Below are positions 32,601-43,866 of a DNA stretch of 64,000 bases, piece by piece. A program made the position numbers and the translations under genes. The notes under the pieces were generated by a model, which was not told the origin of the DNA, ran no database searches, and saw only the letters and a list, made by a program, of their open reading frames with translations. Positions within the stretch are counted from its first letter, which is position 1, and every line of letters starts with the position of its first letter. Location of the stretch: contig NW_001865066.1 of assembly GCF_000002865.3 (NCBI RefSeq), forward strand, positions 404,143 through 468,142, written 5' to 3'. This stretch comes from Monosiga brevicollis MX1 (lineage: Eukaryota > Opisthokonta > Choanoflagellata > Craspedida > Salpingoecidae).

Positions 32601-35600
32601 TGGGGGCGGGATCCGGTTGGGAGTGGGACGGTGCCTGGTCCCCCACGCACAGCCAAAATGGGGCCCGTACTGCCCGAGACCAGCCACTCGAGTATGCGGA
32701 TCCCGGGCGTACTGGTGCGCGTCACGGCCTGAAGCTGCGAACTGGCACCATGACATCGGACGAGGAAGAGGACGAGGACGCGCAGGCCAATCAGCCAACA
32801 GACCCCGAGAGCCTGGCAACATTGCGTAGGGGCAGCTCGGTCGAACACCCGTCCCGTTATCGACGGGGGAGCACTGACGATGACTCGGATGACGACGACG
32901 AAGATGACGATGATGACGACAGCTATGGCAGTCGAGGCCACTCAGCACCTGGATCAGGCTTGGACCATGACACGGCTGCGGCACTGGAGGCCGCTGATGT
33001 GGGCGATTTGATGACTCGGCGTCCTGCACGGCCACGGCGCAGCGACTTTGGCCTGGGTTCCGGCAAGGCTGGCAACGAGGGGGAACGGAGCAACATATCT
33101 CGCCGCCGCATGTCTATTTTAGGCATCCGTGCCGAAGATCAGGAGCGTATGGAGCGCGCCCGGCGCCTCCGCCACTCCACCTTCAGCAGCTCCACGGCTC
33201 ACGAACAGCATTTTGCTCGTGAGGCACACCGGCACCCGGCCTTTCGCCTCTCAGCCAAGAACCCCTTTGCCAACTTTCATGATCCGGTCGCAAGCCTCGA
33301 TGCATCGGCCATGGCCTCGGCTCAGGCTCTCATGACGGATGATGACGATGATGACAACTCGACAGTCGGTGACATCTCTTACATCAGCACTTCCTTCGAG
33401 TCAGATGCCGGACCAACGTCCGAGCGGGAACACGCCCCCCCAAGCTCTACAGGCCACTTGTCAGTGATACCCACAGAACTGCCGCGGACCCTGTCTTCTA
33501 CCAATCCCTTTGCTAGCTTTCTCTCGACAAGAGCAGGGGTCGACGGGTCCAGTGCCCCGACTAGCACAACCCCGAGTGGTCGCGCGAGTCGCCTTGCCCA
33601 TGCCAATACCAGCGGATCAGCAGAGAGCACAACGGGCAGCAATCCATTTCCAGCAAAGCCGTCTACTGAAGCCCAAAGCTCGAGCCAAGCGGCCGCAAGT
33701 GCCGCTGAGCGACTGGAGGTTCCCGCAACGACAGCACCCATTGATGTTCCGCCCGTCATCCCCCCACGCATACCCACAGGGGGTCGAGCGTCACCTGCTG
33801 TGGGCTCACCGGCCCTTCCTCCACGTGGCCCGCTTCGGGACATGGCTGCTTCAGCGTCGCGGACCGACGGATCCGCCTCATCGCTTGTGGCATCACTGAT
33901 CACGGGCCATGGCGACGACGGTCGCGGGCGCTCCAAAACGATGCAATCTTCTCCCTCACAAGGTCCGGTCGCCTTAACGACCAAGCCCCGCTCTTACAGC
34001 GACCGTCAAGCGGATATGATGCGCCCACGAGCGCAGGTGATAAGTGGTGAGGGCAATGGCCATGGCTCACCCCACCGCCCTTCGCTGACCAAGGGCCACC
34101 CGGTCGTCATGCAGCTTACAGATGCCGACCATACCGAGGCGACGTCCACGGACGATGTCGGGCCAACAGCCGCACCGCTGCCTCGCACGAGCCTCGGCGG
34201 TGACACTGGTGATGCAGGTCAAATTGTGTACGTGGCCGAGGCCGGGGATGAGATTGACGATGTCACTGGAGCAGTCTGTTATCGATACGCGTTAGAAGAC
34301 CACCACGAAATTTTGCGAGTCAAGCTTGCAACGGTCAAACAGCTGATGCATTTTTTAGTGGCTGTTTCGAACGCGGACCCGGACTACTTACCGGCCTTTG
34401 ACCTGAGCTTTGGCATCTTCACCGACGCCGATCAGGTGATGCGGTTTTTGACCGACTGTCATCTGAAGTCTTACGAAGGCATTGTGGCTGGTGCCAACCT
34501 GAGCGAAGCTGCTTTTGAACACTCTCGCTGCTCAGATGCCCTTGCGCGTTTGCTGCCGCGCCTCTTGCGGGACCTCAACATGTCTCTTTTGCAGCGGGTT
34601 GCAGATGCCATCACCCGCTTGCTACGCCTGGGTGACGTCCACTTTATCGAGCTGGCTGTTGAGGTTTTGCAGGCGCTATCCCTGGCGCTGGAGGAGCGGG
34701 CCAAGCTGGAAGAGCAGCGGCGTGCCGCGGCCAGCCCTCGACGGGCCATTGTGATTCCCGATCGCCCGCAGGAGCAGCAGGTTTTCACGCGCTTCGAGTC
34801 CATTACAGATGTTCCTGATTTCGATGTGGCACGCGAGTTGTGCCTGCGGGATGCGGAATTGTTGGCTGCTATCACACCTGAAGAGCTCATCAGTTGGCGT
34901 CACGAATCAAAGCGTGCAGACTGCAGCAATATCATTGCTGTGACAAACCACTTTAACAGCGTGAGCCGGTGGGCCGCAACGCTCCTCTGTCGCACCGAGC
35001 GCTTGCGGCGTCGGGCCAAAGTACTAGCCAAACTGGTGGACGTGATGCGCGCACTGCGCAAGCTGCACAACTTCAATGCCCTCTTGGCCATTTTGTCAGG
35101 GATTGACAATGCGGCCGTGCACCGCCTCAAGCATACCTTTGACCATGCCGGCTCCAAGGTGGCAAGCCGCTTGCGCAAGTTGAAGCTTCTGATGTCCCGC
35201 GACCGCAACTTTGCCGTGTATCGGAGCGCGTGTGCCCAGGCCAGCCTGCCTGCGATCCCATACCTGGGCCTGTACCTGTCGGACATTACGTTTGTGCACA
35301 ATGGCAATCCAGACTTTTTTGATGACTGCGAGGGCATCGCTTTCCCGACGGCTCCCGTGTCGCGCATCGTCAACTTTGCTAAGGTATGATCCAGCGCCTG
35401 CTTTCGCTCGGTAAACACATAACCTGGGATGGGCTCTTTGCGTTGTTCTCAACCGGCTTGGTGCTTGTTGGCAGATGCAACACTTTCATTCGATTTGCAG
35501 TGCTGTCCAGCATTTTCAAAGTGAAAAGTATGATTACAAATCGCGACCGGAGGTTTATTCCCTGTTTAAAGACTTTGAACACCTGGACGATGAGGCCCTG

Positions 35601-35657
35601 TACCAGTTATCACTGCAAGTGGAGCCTCGTGGCGTCAAGGCGGAGGATTTGCAATAA
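29686..35657 (+). CDS. large PH-REM-RasGEF (CDC25-domain) guanine nucleotide exchange factor
   Basis: About nine exons, about 1,740 residues. A short Ser-rich N-terminus is followed by a PH domain split over small exons: GLLYKKVLKKAWKERYVVLQ, GVLYEFEVDEDSQPLFD, SKNKFVLEHHAGGRK and YTAAFRAKSEHALNEWLRLL. One exon (30848-35382) carries a helical region, a UBA-like segment (VERLVRCYGLEAERAQALL), about 700 residues of Ser/Pro-rich disorder with a poly-Asp tract (32880-32925), then a REM domain (KLATVKQLMHFLVAVSNADP) and the CDC25 catalytic domain (ITPEELISWRHESKRADCSN, ALRKLHNFNALLAILSGIDN, IPYLGLYLSDITFVHNGNPD). The last exon (35475-35657) completes it (MQHFHSICSAVQHFQS). It should load a Ras/Rap-family GTPase with GTP near membranes. 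The hairpin-helix motif YLSDITFVHNGNPD is canonical. No specific animal orthologue is recognised. Confidence 0.92.
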
Positions 35658-35972
35658 TCTCATTTCCCTTTTCTGTGTATAACCGATTGTTTCCTGTGTG
35701 TGTATGTGTGTGTGCGAGCGTGCGGCCTAACCTGAGACAAACAACTTGGTGAGTTGGAGACAATTTTTTTTTATCACACTTCTGATGGAGGATTTATAAG
35801 AAGCAATTGAACCTTTGTTCTCCAGTTTTTGGTTTCATATATGTTGTGCGAGGAAGAAAAGTCGGCGTGTTTGAATAGGTTGAGTCGATTATGAAGCGAG
35901 AATACATCGTTTATTCGGGCCAGCGAACCAAAGAGGCCATGAAAGGCCCAGACAAAGGGATGAAACGAACAG
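35658..35972. other. convergent 3' intergenic region
   Basis: About 315 bp between the RasGEF and RPAC1 stops, AT-rich with a TG-rich stretch near 35700. Nothing else seen. Confidence 0.65.
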
Positions 35973-38148
35973 CTATGCCTCGGCATCAGCACTGTCATCC
36001 TGAAGGTTGGCATTGACCGCAGCGACTTGCGCTGATTCATCCAAAAAGTCAATGACACGCTGGCATTTGCTCTTGAGTTCTTGCAGAGCCATGAGTACCA
36101 GCACGTCGGGAGCGAGTGCGCCCACTGACTCGACGGAGACTGACGGTACAGGAGACAAGATGTACATAAAGGTAGCGGGGAAGGCGGGTCAGACAGATTT
36201 AAAAAAAAAAAAAAAAATCAAGGCGCAAGGACGAGACGGTCGAAACGTGGGGCACGGCGAGCAACTCAACATACAGATGAAGTGGTCGCGTACGCGGTTA
36301 AGTTCGACCTTATCCCTCAGGTCATCGTGGCGGAACACTTCGCGGGAAACGGTATCGGCACGGGGGTTCACGATCTTTGCCTCATCTTCACCTTTGCTGT
36401 TCTTCACAATGTCACAGACACCTGTGGATCGAACACACATCGAGGCAGGCGGTACGAATAAGCATGGCCCCACAAGCCAGGAGAAACAACAAGCTAGGTG
36501 CCGCTAACGCAGATCCACTCACCGGGTGAAAAACACTTTTGCAGCTTGTGTGCCAACGGGCCCACAATAGGCTCCTTGAGGATGATTTCGGGCATGAGAC
36601 GGTACGAGGCGGTTGCGACGGGCGACCATTTGGCATGGGTCTTGCCAACGCCTTTGTATATAGACCAAAGAGAAACATTCAACGAGTTGGGGTGAGACGC
36701 CATTAGCAACAAGAAAGCAACGCGAGGTTGCACAGACGCAAACCACTCACCCTTTTCACAAAAGAGCTGCATGTTGACTTCTTGCCCGGGGCGCATTTTC
36801 ATAATGACAATGTCATCATAGACGACACTGAATCCATTTTTGCCAAACTGCATGGCGTGTCGGCACACGACCAGGACAAGACACATCCAGGGGCATGAGT
36901 GTGCAAAACACAAGCACCGGGGTGTTGACAAGTTTGGGGTGTTATTAAACAAGTTTGGCCGTGATTCGCACGGCGCCCACATGATGGTGAACGTGTGGGC
37001 GCCTGGCCACACCAATCGAGTGGTGCGGGTCGAATCAGCGGCCGAGTGACTGTCGCGCCCTTTTGACCCCCCAAGATTAGCAACAAATCAAGAGGCAACA
37101 CTGAGAGCGCAAGTTTTGACTGTTTCGACACACGCTTTTGGAGGTGAAAGTTTTTGGTCAACGCACCACTTGTTCCTGTTGACCCTGTGGTGCCCATTCA
37201 AGGTCTCGCGAGTAGATGACGGCATTCTCGTACAAGTCTTCGGGGTTGGTGGCATCGGCGGGAGCATTTGGTTTCTTGGTGCAGACACGCTTGAGGTTGA
37301 AGACGATGGTGTTTGCATCGGTTGGCTGTCCGCCGTCATCGGCGCGGTACGTGAAGTGGCGCGGGTCAGCCTTGATGGGAATCAAGCCCAGGCGATGTGC
37401 GAAGAGCTCATCGGGCAGCATGGATGTGTTGTTGAAGATGTAGACAGACTCAATGGCCATGGTGGGCGTCTGTTGGGAGGGGGCATGCAACGTACGGAGG
37501 CAGGTGTGGTTGATGAGGACAAAAGAAGACGCATGGGCTGCGTTGCATGCACAATGACGAAGAGCCTTGTCTCAGAAGAAACATGGCCATTCCGTGGATC
37601 GTACGTCAGCGATAAGAATGCGGCGGATGGTGTTGACGATGGCAGCGTCTAGACCAATGATGTCAAATTCAAGCTCATACTCGCTGTCCTCGATGCGGGT
37701 GACATCAATCTTGAGTTTCTGCACACGAGTAAAAAGAGAGCGGCCAAACCCAAAAGGTCAATGTGAGAAGCGGCAAGGTCTCGACTTGAACCAGCACAAA
37801 CTGGGGCAACGACATTGCGAATGGGGGTTTCAACATGCTCTCAAGGCTACCTTTTTAATGGCCTCAAGGTTCCAGCTGTCATCGATGCCCGGGTAGCTGC
37901 CAGGAAAATCAGTGCTGGCCGTCTTAAGGAAACAAAAGAAACGAAAATCCAAGCAAGCCACATCATCATGAGGCCGAGCCGGAGTTGCAAGGTTGATCAA
38001 GTGCGGGCGGAAGCGCCCGTGGGACGCAAAAGGGTCGAAAGGATCCAAAACACCCGAGGCGCAATAGCGGGCCCGACCAACATACGTAATCGACGCGGTC
38101 TTTGGTAAGCGAGACGCGCTCGCGGACTTTGCGGGTAATCTCATCCAT
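35973..38148 (-). CDS. POLR1C: RNA polymerase I and III subunit RPAC1 (AC40)
   Basis: RPAC1 is the alpha-like subunit shared by RNA polymerases I and III, which pairs with AC19 to start enzyme assembly in the nucleus. Exon 1 (ATG at 38148) is MDEITRKVRERVSLTKDRV. Later exons give YPGIDDSWNLEAIKK, KLKIDVTRIEDSEYELEFDI, GLDAAIVNTIRRILIADVP, TMAIESVYIFNNTSMLPDEL, FAHRLGLIPIKADPRHFTY (the family signature), GKNGFSVVYDDIVIMKMRPG, HAKWSPVATASYRLMPEI, NPRADTVSREVFRHDDLRD and the dimerisation helix region VESVGALAPDVLVLMALQEL ending in an acidic tail (NANLQDDSADAEA). Length is near the family's usual 340-350 residues. All major blocks of the human protein are present in order. Confidence 0.95.
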
Positions 38149-38297
38149 GGCGGTCGGTTCTGTGTGTGTACGACGAGTGGTGCCAGGGACAAACGCCTCA
38201 GGTTTCCGTCACCCTTGCGGTCCCCGCCCGGCTGCCGTTTCCAAACGCGCAAACCACAACAGCGACCTCGACCAAGGGCCTCTTTCAGTAAAACTGC

Positions 38298-38301
<4 letters not shown>

Positions 38302-38349
<48 letters not shown>
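38302..38349. repeat. (GT)n microsatellite
   Basis: About 23 GT units in the RPAC1-dynamin intergenic region. Confidence 0.95.
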
Positions 38350-38351
<2 letters not shown>

Positions 38352-38384
38352 TGTAGAGCCACATGGCCGCACGCGGTCGTTCAA

Positions 38385-38510
38385 TCTTCCAGTCTCGGAC
38401 AAGACTCGTCAAGTCTTCTAGTCTCCCAGTCTCAGTTAGTCTCCGGTGTGCGTTGGCGTACCGCTATAGTTGGTCTCCTAGTCTTCTTGTCTCGCACAAG
38501 ACTTGGGGGA
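38385..38510. repeat. AGTCT-rich degenerate repeat block
   Basis: Many copies of AGTCT or TAGTCTCC within about 125 bp. Two near-identical 15-mers, GTCTCGGACAAGACT and GTCTCGCACAAGACT, sit about 97 bp apart. Confidence 0.6.
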
Positions 38511-39569
38511 GAGCCTCATATGCACTCTCTCCCGTGACATTGGAAATAGTCCTCATCTCTGGGATCTACACATTGGTAAAATAAATCTCTGGAGCAGGCT
38601 TGTATTTCCTTCTGTACAAGTATCTGAACCCTCTCCCATCTCTAACCCGACCAACTCATGCATCACTCATCTCTAAGATCCGATCACATCATCTCATCTC
38701 TCTGCCTTCGTTCTTTATTGTTGTTGTTGTTGTTGTGTGCCAGTTCACTGTGTACATCTTCAGGTCCGTCTCGGGGTACCGGTCGCTAAATGGCAGCGCC
38801 ATCTGGTTCAATTGAAGAGGGAATGAGAAGACAAGAAGGAAGCGGGGAGGGAGGGGGAGGTTCGTTGCGTTGTGGTTTTAGTCAGGGGACACGGGATATT
38901 TTGTCGCCTTAAGCGATGACGTTTCAATGCCATACTCATCTTGATGCTTTTGGAACGCGTCTTCTCTCGACATCTCTGCCACTGCCGATGGCTCTGTCGC
39001 CGCCCTCCTCTGGGCTTGGTGGCTTGCAACCCTTGCTCTGGCCGCAATCATGCGCGCATGGATGGCGCCGATGACCCTTGTATCTCGGTATCTTTAGGTG
39101 GGTGGCCACTCGCATTTCATTTCCATTTTTTTTTTCTTTCAACTGTTCAGTATCGAGTGCTGCGTGTGCCTTGTCGTGGCGCGACGGGCTGCTGGTGCTG
39201 CGCTCAAACTTGCCGTCCAGTCGTGTCCAACACTTGATTTGAAGCGGCTTCTCATTTGGCAAACGTTTGTATACCTTCTGTATCCATCTTGCCCCTTTCG
39301 CCTTTGTTGGATCGTTTCGCCTCGGCTGCCGTTTTGGCCACATCCTGTAAGCGTCGTGTCATTTGCTCATCATTTCAAGTTATTTTTTATCCCACTGTTA
39401 CTGGCAATCCTCTTGAACGACCTCGAATCCTCGCTCTGTATAAAACCAAGTCTTTATCCTCGCCCATTTTTCATGACCTCTTTCTTTCATGTTGGCTACC
39501 ATCACCAGGCCAGTAGGCGTGGACGTGGGCAGTGACCGTTGTCTCAGTCTCGCCAAGACACCGCCCGCC

Positions 39570-42500
39570 ATGTCGACCAATTCGGGCATGCAGAACCTCA
39601 TTGAGGTGGTCAACAAGCTTCAAGATGCCTTTGCCTCCCTGGGTGGCGAGGTGCCCCTCGATTTGCCTCAGATCGCCGTGGTCGGCGGTCAATCCGCTGG
39701 CAAATCCTCCGTCCTTGAAAACTTTGTGGGAAAGTACGTCTCACCTCTCGGTTCGGCATGGATCCGTTGGTCGCCTGAATGCCATCCCTGGCCTTGGCCA
39801 TATCCACCGCAATCTTAGCTCATGGCCCTTCTCACCATTGCCATTTGGACGCGTAGGGACTTTTTGCCTCGCGGTTCGGGCATTGTCACCCGTCGCCCCC
39901 TGGTGCTTCAGCTCAACTACCATCCCTCAGCTGGTCAGAGGCTTTGATTATTGAATACCTGGTTTGCGCTTGTCTTGAGCAAACGGCTGTCTTTCACCCC
40001 GATCGCCTCATACATCTCATGTCTGCTGGACAGAGTGGGGCGAGTTCTTGCATGCTCGAGGCAAAAAGTTTACCGACTTTAACGAAATTCGCCAAGAAAT
40101 CGAGGCTGAAACAGATCGCATGACCGGCAGCAACAAGGGCATTTCCAACATCCCTATCAACTTGCGCGTCTACTCTCCCCACGGTATGCAGATCAATCTC
40201 AAGGATCCCCACGGAAAGCGCGGAGCCTTTCCCTTTCCGCCTCGCCTCGTCCGTTGTTGTTGTGTATTTGTGTGCGCGGGCAGCGGGTAGCAGGTCTGAT
40301 GCATGTATGCCCCCTGATGCTGATCTCATTTCTGACGATTCGTAGTTCTGAACCTGACACTGGTCGATCTGCCGGGTCTGACCAAGGTGGCCGTCGGCGA
40401 CCAGCCCGCGGACATTGAAAATCAAATCCGCGGCATGCTCATGGAGTTTATCACCAAAGACAACTGCATCATTCTGGCTGTCACACCTGCCAACCAGGAT
40501 CTGGCCAACTCGGATGCCCTCAAGCTCGCCAAGGAGGTGGATCCAGAGGGCGTGCGCACGATTGGTGTCATCACCAAGCTTGACCTCATGGACAGTGGCA
40601 CAGACGCTCGTGCCATTTTGACCAATGAATTTCTACCCCTGCGTCGCGGCTACATTGGTGTTGTCAATCGCTCACAAAAGGATATCGACGGACGCAAAGA
40701 CATTCGCGCTGCCCTTGACGCTGAGCGCAAGTTCTTTCTCATGCACCCGTCGTACAAAGACATTGCCTCCAAGAACGGCACACCATATCTGCAAAAGGCC
40801 CTCAATCAGCAGCTGACCAACCATATTCGCGAATGCCTCCCCGGCATTCGCAACAAGCTGCAAAAACAGCTCGTTGCTCTTGAGAGCCAGGTGGCCGAGT
40901 TCAAGCATTACGATCCCAATGGTGTGTTGCCCTCGCCCAGTGCATGCGTTTGTTTGTAGTCGTTGCCTTATATTCCTCACATTGGCCATAAACCTGGGGA
41001 CATTTTTTACGGTATAGACGGCACCAAAAACACCAAGGCCATGGTGCAGATGGTCAATCAGTTTGCCAACCAGTTTGAAAAACGCATTGAGGGTTCTGGT
41101 GACACGGTCAACGTCGAGCGTCTCAGTGGTGGCGCACGCATCGCCCGTGTGTTTCACGAGCGCTTCCCCTTTGAGCTCGTCAAGATGGATCTCGACGAGC
41201 GCACGCTGCGCCGTGAAATTGGCTTTGCCATCAAGAACATTCGTGGTATCCGCGTTGGCCTCTTCACCCCTGATATGGCCTTTGAAGCCGTCACCAAGCG
41301 CCTGATCGAGAAGCTCAAGGTACGCATTTTGAAGGCCAGACATGGTTCCGCGGACCCGCCCCAGAACCCGCTCACACCCCGAATGTGCCTGTCCATGTGC
41401 AGATGCCTTCCCTAAAGTGCGTGGACATGGTATGTGAAGAGCTGGTTGAGCTCTTGAATGATGTCACGCAAAACATGGCGCGCTATCCCCGGTGAGCCGT
41501 CCACGCCTTGTTGTTGCTGTAGCACCTGCTGCTATCCGTCTACCAGCGGACTGTTAGTGTACATCCCGGACACACTCATCACCATCATCGTTGGCCTGAT
41601 AGCCTTCGTGACGAGTGTGAAACGCTCGTCTCGACGCACATTCGCGATTGCGAGGAAAAGGCCAAGGTGCACATCAACAACCAGATCTCGATTGAGCTCT
41701 CGTACATGAACACCAATCACCCCGATTTCATTGGGTTTGCCAACGCCGCCAACGGCAAGCGTGCGCGCAGCAGCAATACCATGCGTGCAGACGCGCCTAC
41801 CCAGGTACGATTCCGCGTGTCCGAACTGAGTCTGGGGCTCGTTCAATCAGGCCACACCTTGAAGTTGGATTCGTGCCGCTCGTCTGTCAGCGCACGCGCT
41901 CATTTTGTGGGATTATGTGCTACGTGGTTCTGAATTGCTCAGGAAATCCGCAAGGGTTATTTGGGCATTGGCGGCTCAGGCCGTCTAGGTGGCGCCAAGG
42001 ACTACTTTTTCGTGCTGCAAGCCTCTTCCCTCGCATGGTACAAGGACTCGGATCAGAAAGAGCAAAAGTATCTCTTGTCCTTGGATGACTTGAAGTTGCG
42101 CGTTGTCGAGGAGAGCAGCCTTTTGGGCCGCAAGCGCTTTGCCTTTGAGCTTTTCAACTCGGAGGACAGCCACAAGAACGTGTGGAAGAACCACGAGACC
42201 CTTGAGCTGGTGGCACCAACTCAAGAGGAGATGGAGGGCTGGATGGCTTCCTTCCTACGCGCGGGCGTGTACCCTCAGAATGAAGAGGCGGAGGACGCGG
42301 CTCAGATTGAGGACGAGGAGAGCACCGACCCCCAGCTTGAGCGCCAGGTCGAGATTATTCGCAACCTCGTTGACTCGTACATGCAAATTGTCCACAAGAC
42401 CCTACGCGACCAGGTGCCCAAGGTCTGCATGCACATTATGGTAAACAACGTCAAGGAGTTTATCAGCGACGAGCTGATTGCCCATCTCTACCGCCAAAGC

Positions 42501-43048
42501 CCCGAGGAGCTGATGGAGGAGTCTCCAGAAGAGGTGAATCGCCGTAACGAGCTTCTCGCCATGTACCAGGCTTCCAAGCAGGCTCTGGACATTATCAAGG
42601 ACGTTAACCTGACAACAAAGAGCGAGTCTCTGCCTCCTCCAGTCGAGAATAGCATTCCTGTCAGTGCACCCCCGCGTCCAGCTCCTGCCGGTCGCCCCGG
42701 CGCCCCACCCCCACGTCCCACATCGACGGGTGGCGGCCCACCCAAGCCTTCTCCTCGCGCGCCTGCTCGTCCAGGTACGTGACTGGCGATTTCGATTGAT
42801 TTCTCTCTCCGATTTCATCCGCTGCCCATACTGCGCCCCCTGCCTTTTATTTTTATTTCTGTTTCAACCTGTTTCTTGCCTTTGGCGCTTTTTCATCTCA
42901 TGTCTGTTATCCACTCCGCAATGCAGCCACCGGTGCACCCAATCCCGCCGTGCCCTCTCGTCCAGCGCCAAGCCAGCGCAGCGCACCACCGCCACCCAGC
43001 AGCCGCCCCACTATTCCGGGGCGCCCCACTGTGCCCCAGCGCCCTTAA
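39570..43048 (+). CDS. DNM: classical dynamin GTPase
   Basis: About ten exons, about 870 residues, with all five domains of animal dynamins in order. The GTPase domain has G1 [12 protein letters not shown], switch [11 protein letters not shown]3 [10 protein letters not shown]4 TKLDLMD and G5 VNRSQKD. The middle/stalk follows ([34 protein letters not shown]), then a PH domain ([20 protein letters not shown] to [17 protein letters not shown], about 41943-42275), the GED ([40 protein letters not shown]) and a proline-rich tail with many PxRP SH3-type sites ([21 protein letters not shown]). It should assemble on necks of endocytic vesicles and cut them. Presence of PH plus a proline-rich tail separates it from mitochondrial, plant and vacuolar dynamin-like proteins. 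The ATG at 39570 directly precedes the conserved N-terminus. The last 125 bp of the tail are on a separate exon (about 42925-43048). Confidence 0.96.
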
Positions 43049-43866
43049 GAATATCTGGCATTTATCTAGAGGTTGGCAAAGTTGTGTACGCCACGCACAG
43101 CGGGGTTGTGTCGTCCACAGCGCATCTTCACCAAGACTGAAGGTTAAAAATGGATAAAACTCAGAAGCTCATGAGGCGCCAGCACCCACCCAAGGCATCG
43201 TTCAGGAACGATGCCTGTTGTGCATGCCCTGGTGGCATGGCGACTGTGCTGGAATTATTGCTCGCCTCCACTTTTTTTTACATGTTGTGGCATACTGGTC
43301 CTGCTCCGTGTAGCATTGTCTCATCTTTTTTTCTTTCTTGTTTTTGCTCATGGGTCTGTTCTTTTATTTTGTCTGTGGTTTTTTTTTTTGTTGCTGTGCT
43401 CCATTTCTGTTTCCTCACATTGTCTCGCACATCAAGTGGGGCTGATCGCCGTGCGCGCTTGCGCGCTAAACCGGCCCGCTTGTGCTTCTAGCGATCCAAT
43501 TTACAAAAGCAATCATTCTGCGGCGCAACGTTTCACACCCAAGCCTCTTCTACTGATCCTTTTGTGGCATGCTTACGGTGACATGGAGGCATTGCACAAC
43601 CCCATGGGGAAGATTGTTGAGCAGTGTCTCAAAGCTCTTTGTGATCGGATGGTAGGATTGTGGCAGGAAGCAATGGAGCAAGCGTCAAAGCCAGGTTCAA
43701 TTACAGCATGAAGCAAGGAGGAAAGATGTCTGCCCTGGAAGCATTCACGGAATGCACACGACATCTCGAAAGAAACGCGTAAAATTTATTTTCTCTTAAA
43801 AGATGCACAAAAACGAAATCAAGCCTGTTGCTAGCACTCGGGCAAAATCACTTGAGGCAGGCATGT
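43049..43866. other. convergent intergenic region, no secure gene
   Basis: Between the dynamin (+) and ABC transporter (-) stops. T-rich tracts (43270-43400), a perfect 11-bp inverted repeat (listed separately) and a 42-codon open frame ending at 43711 with no recognisable motif. Confidence 0.5.
43193..43216. repeat. perfect 11-bp inverted repeat, 2-base spacer
   Basis: Left arm AGGCATCGTTC (43193-43203), spacer AG, right arm GAACGATGCCT (43206-43216). It lies 145 bp after the dynamin stop, so it could be a hairpin in that 3' UTR or a dyad protein-binding site. Confidence 0.75.

Larger units (their letters stand above)
38149..39569. promoter_or_regulatory. divergent 5' region of RPAC1 and dynamin genes
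   Basis: About 1.4 kb. It holds a GT repeat, an AGTCT-rich repetitive block (38385-38510), a TTG run (38717-38735) and T-rich sequence near 39123-39140. An in-frame ATG-free extension precedes the dynamin start from about 39489. No gene seen. Confidence 0.5.

Noticed and set aside
39489-39569. Upstream in-frame extension of dynamin with an ATG at about 39489
   Set aside because: The conserved dynamin N-terminus starts at the ATG at 39570, and the extension has no conserved sequence, though it cannot be fully excluded.
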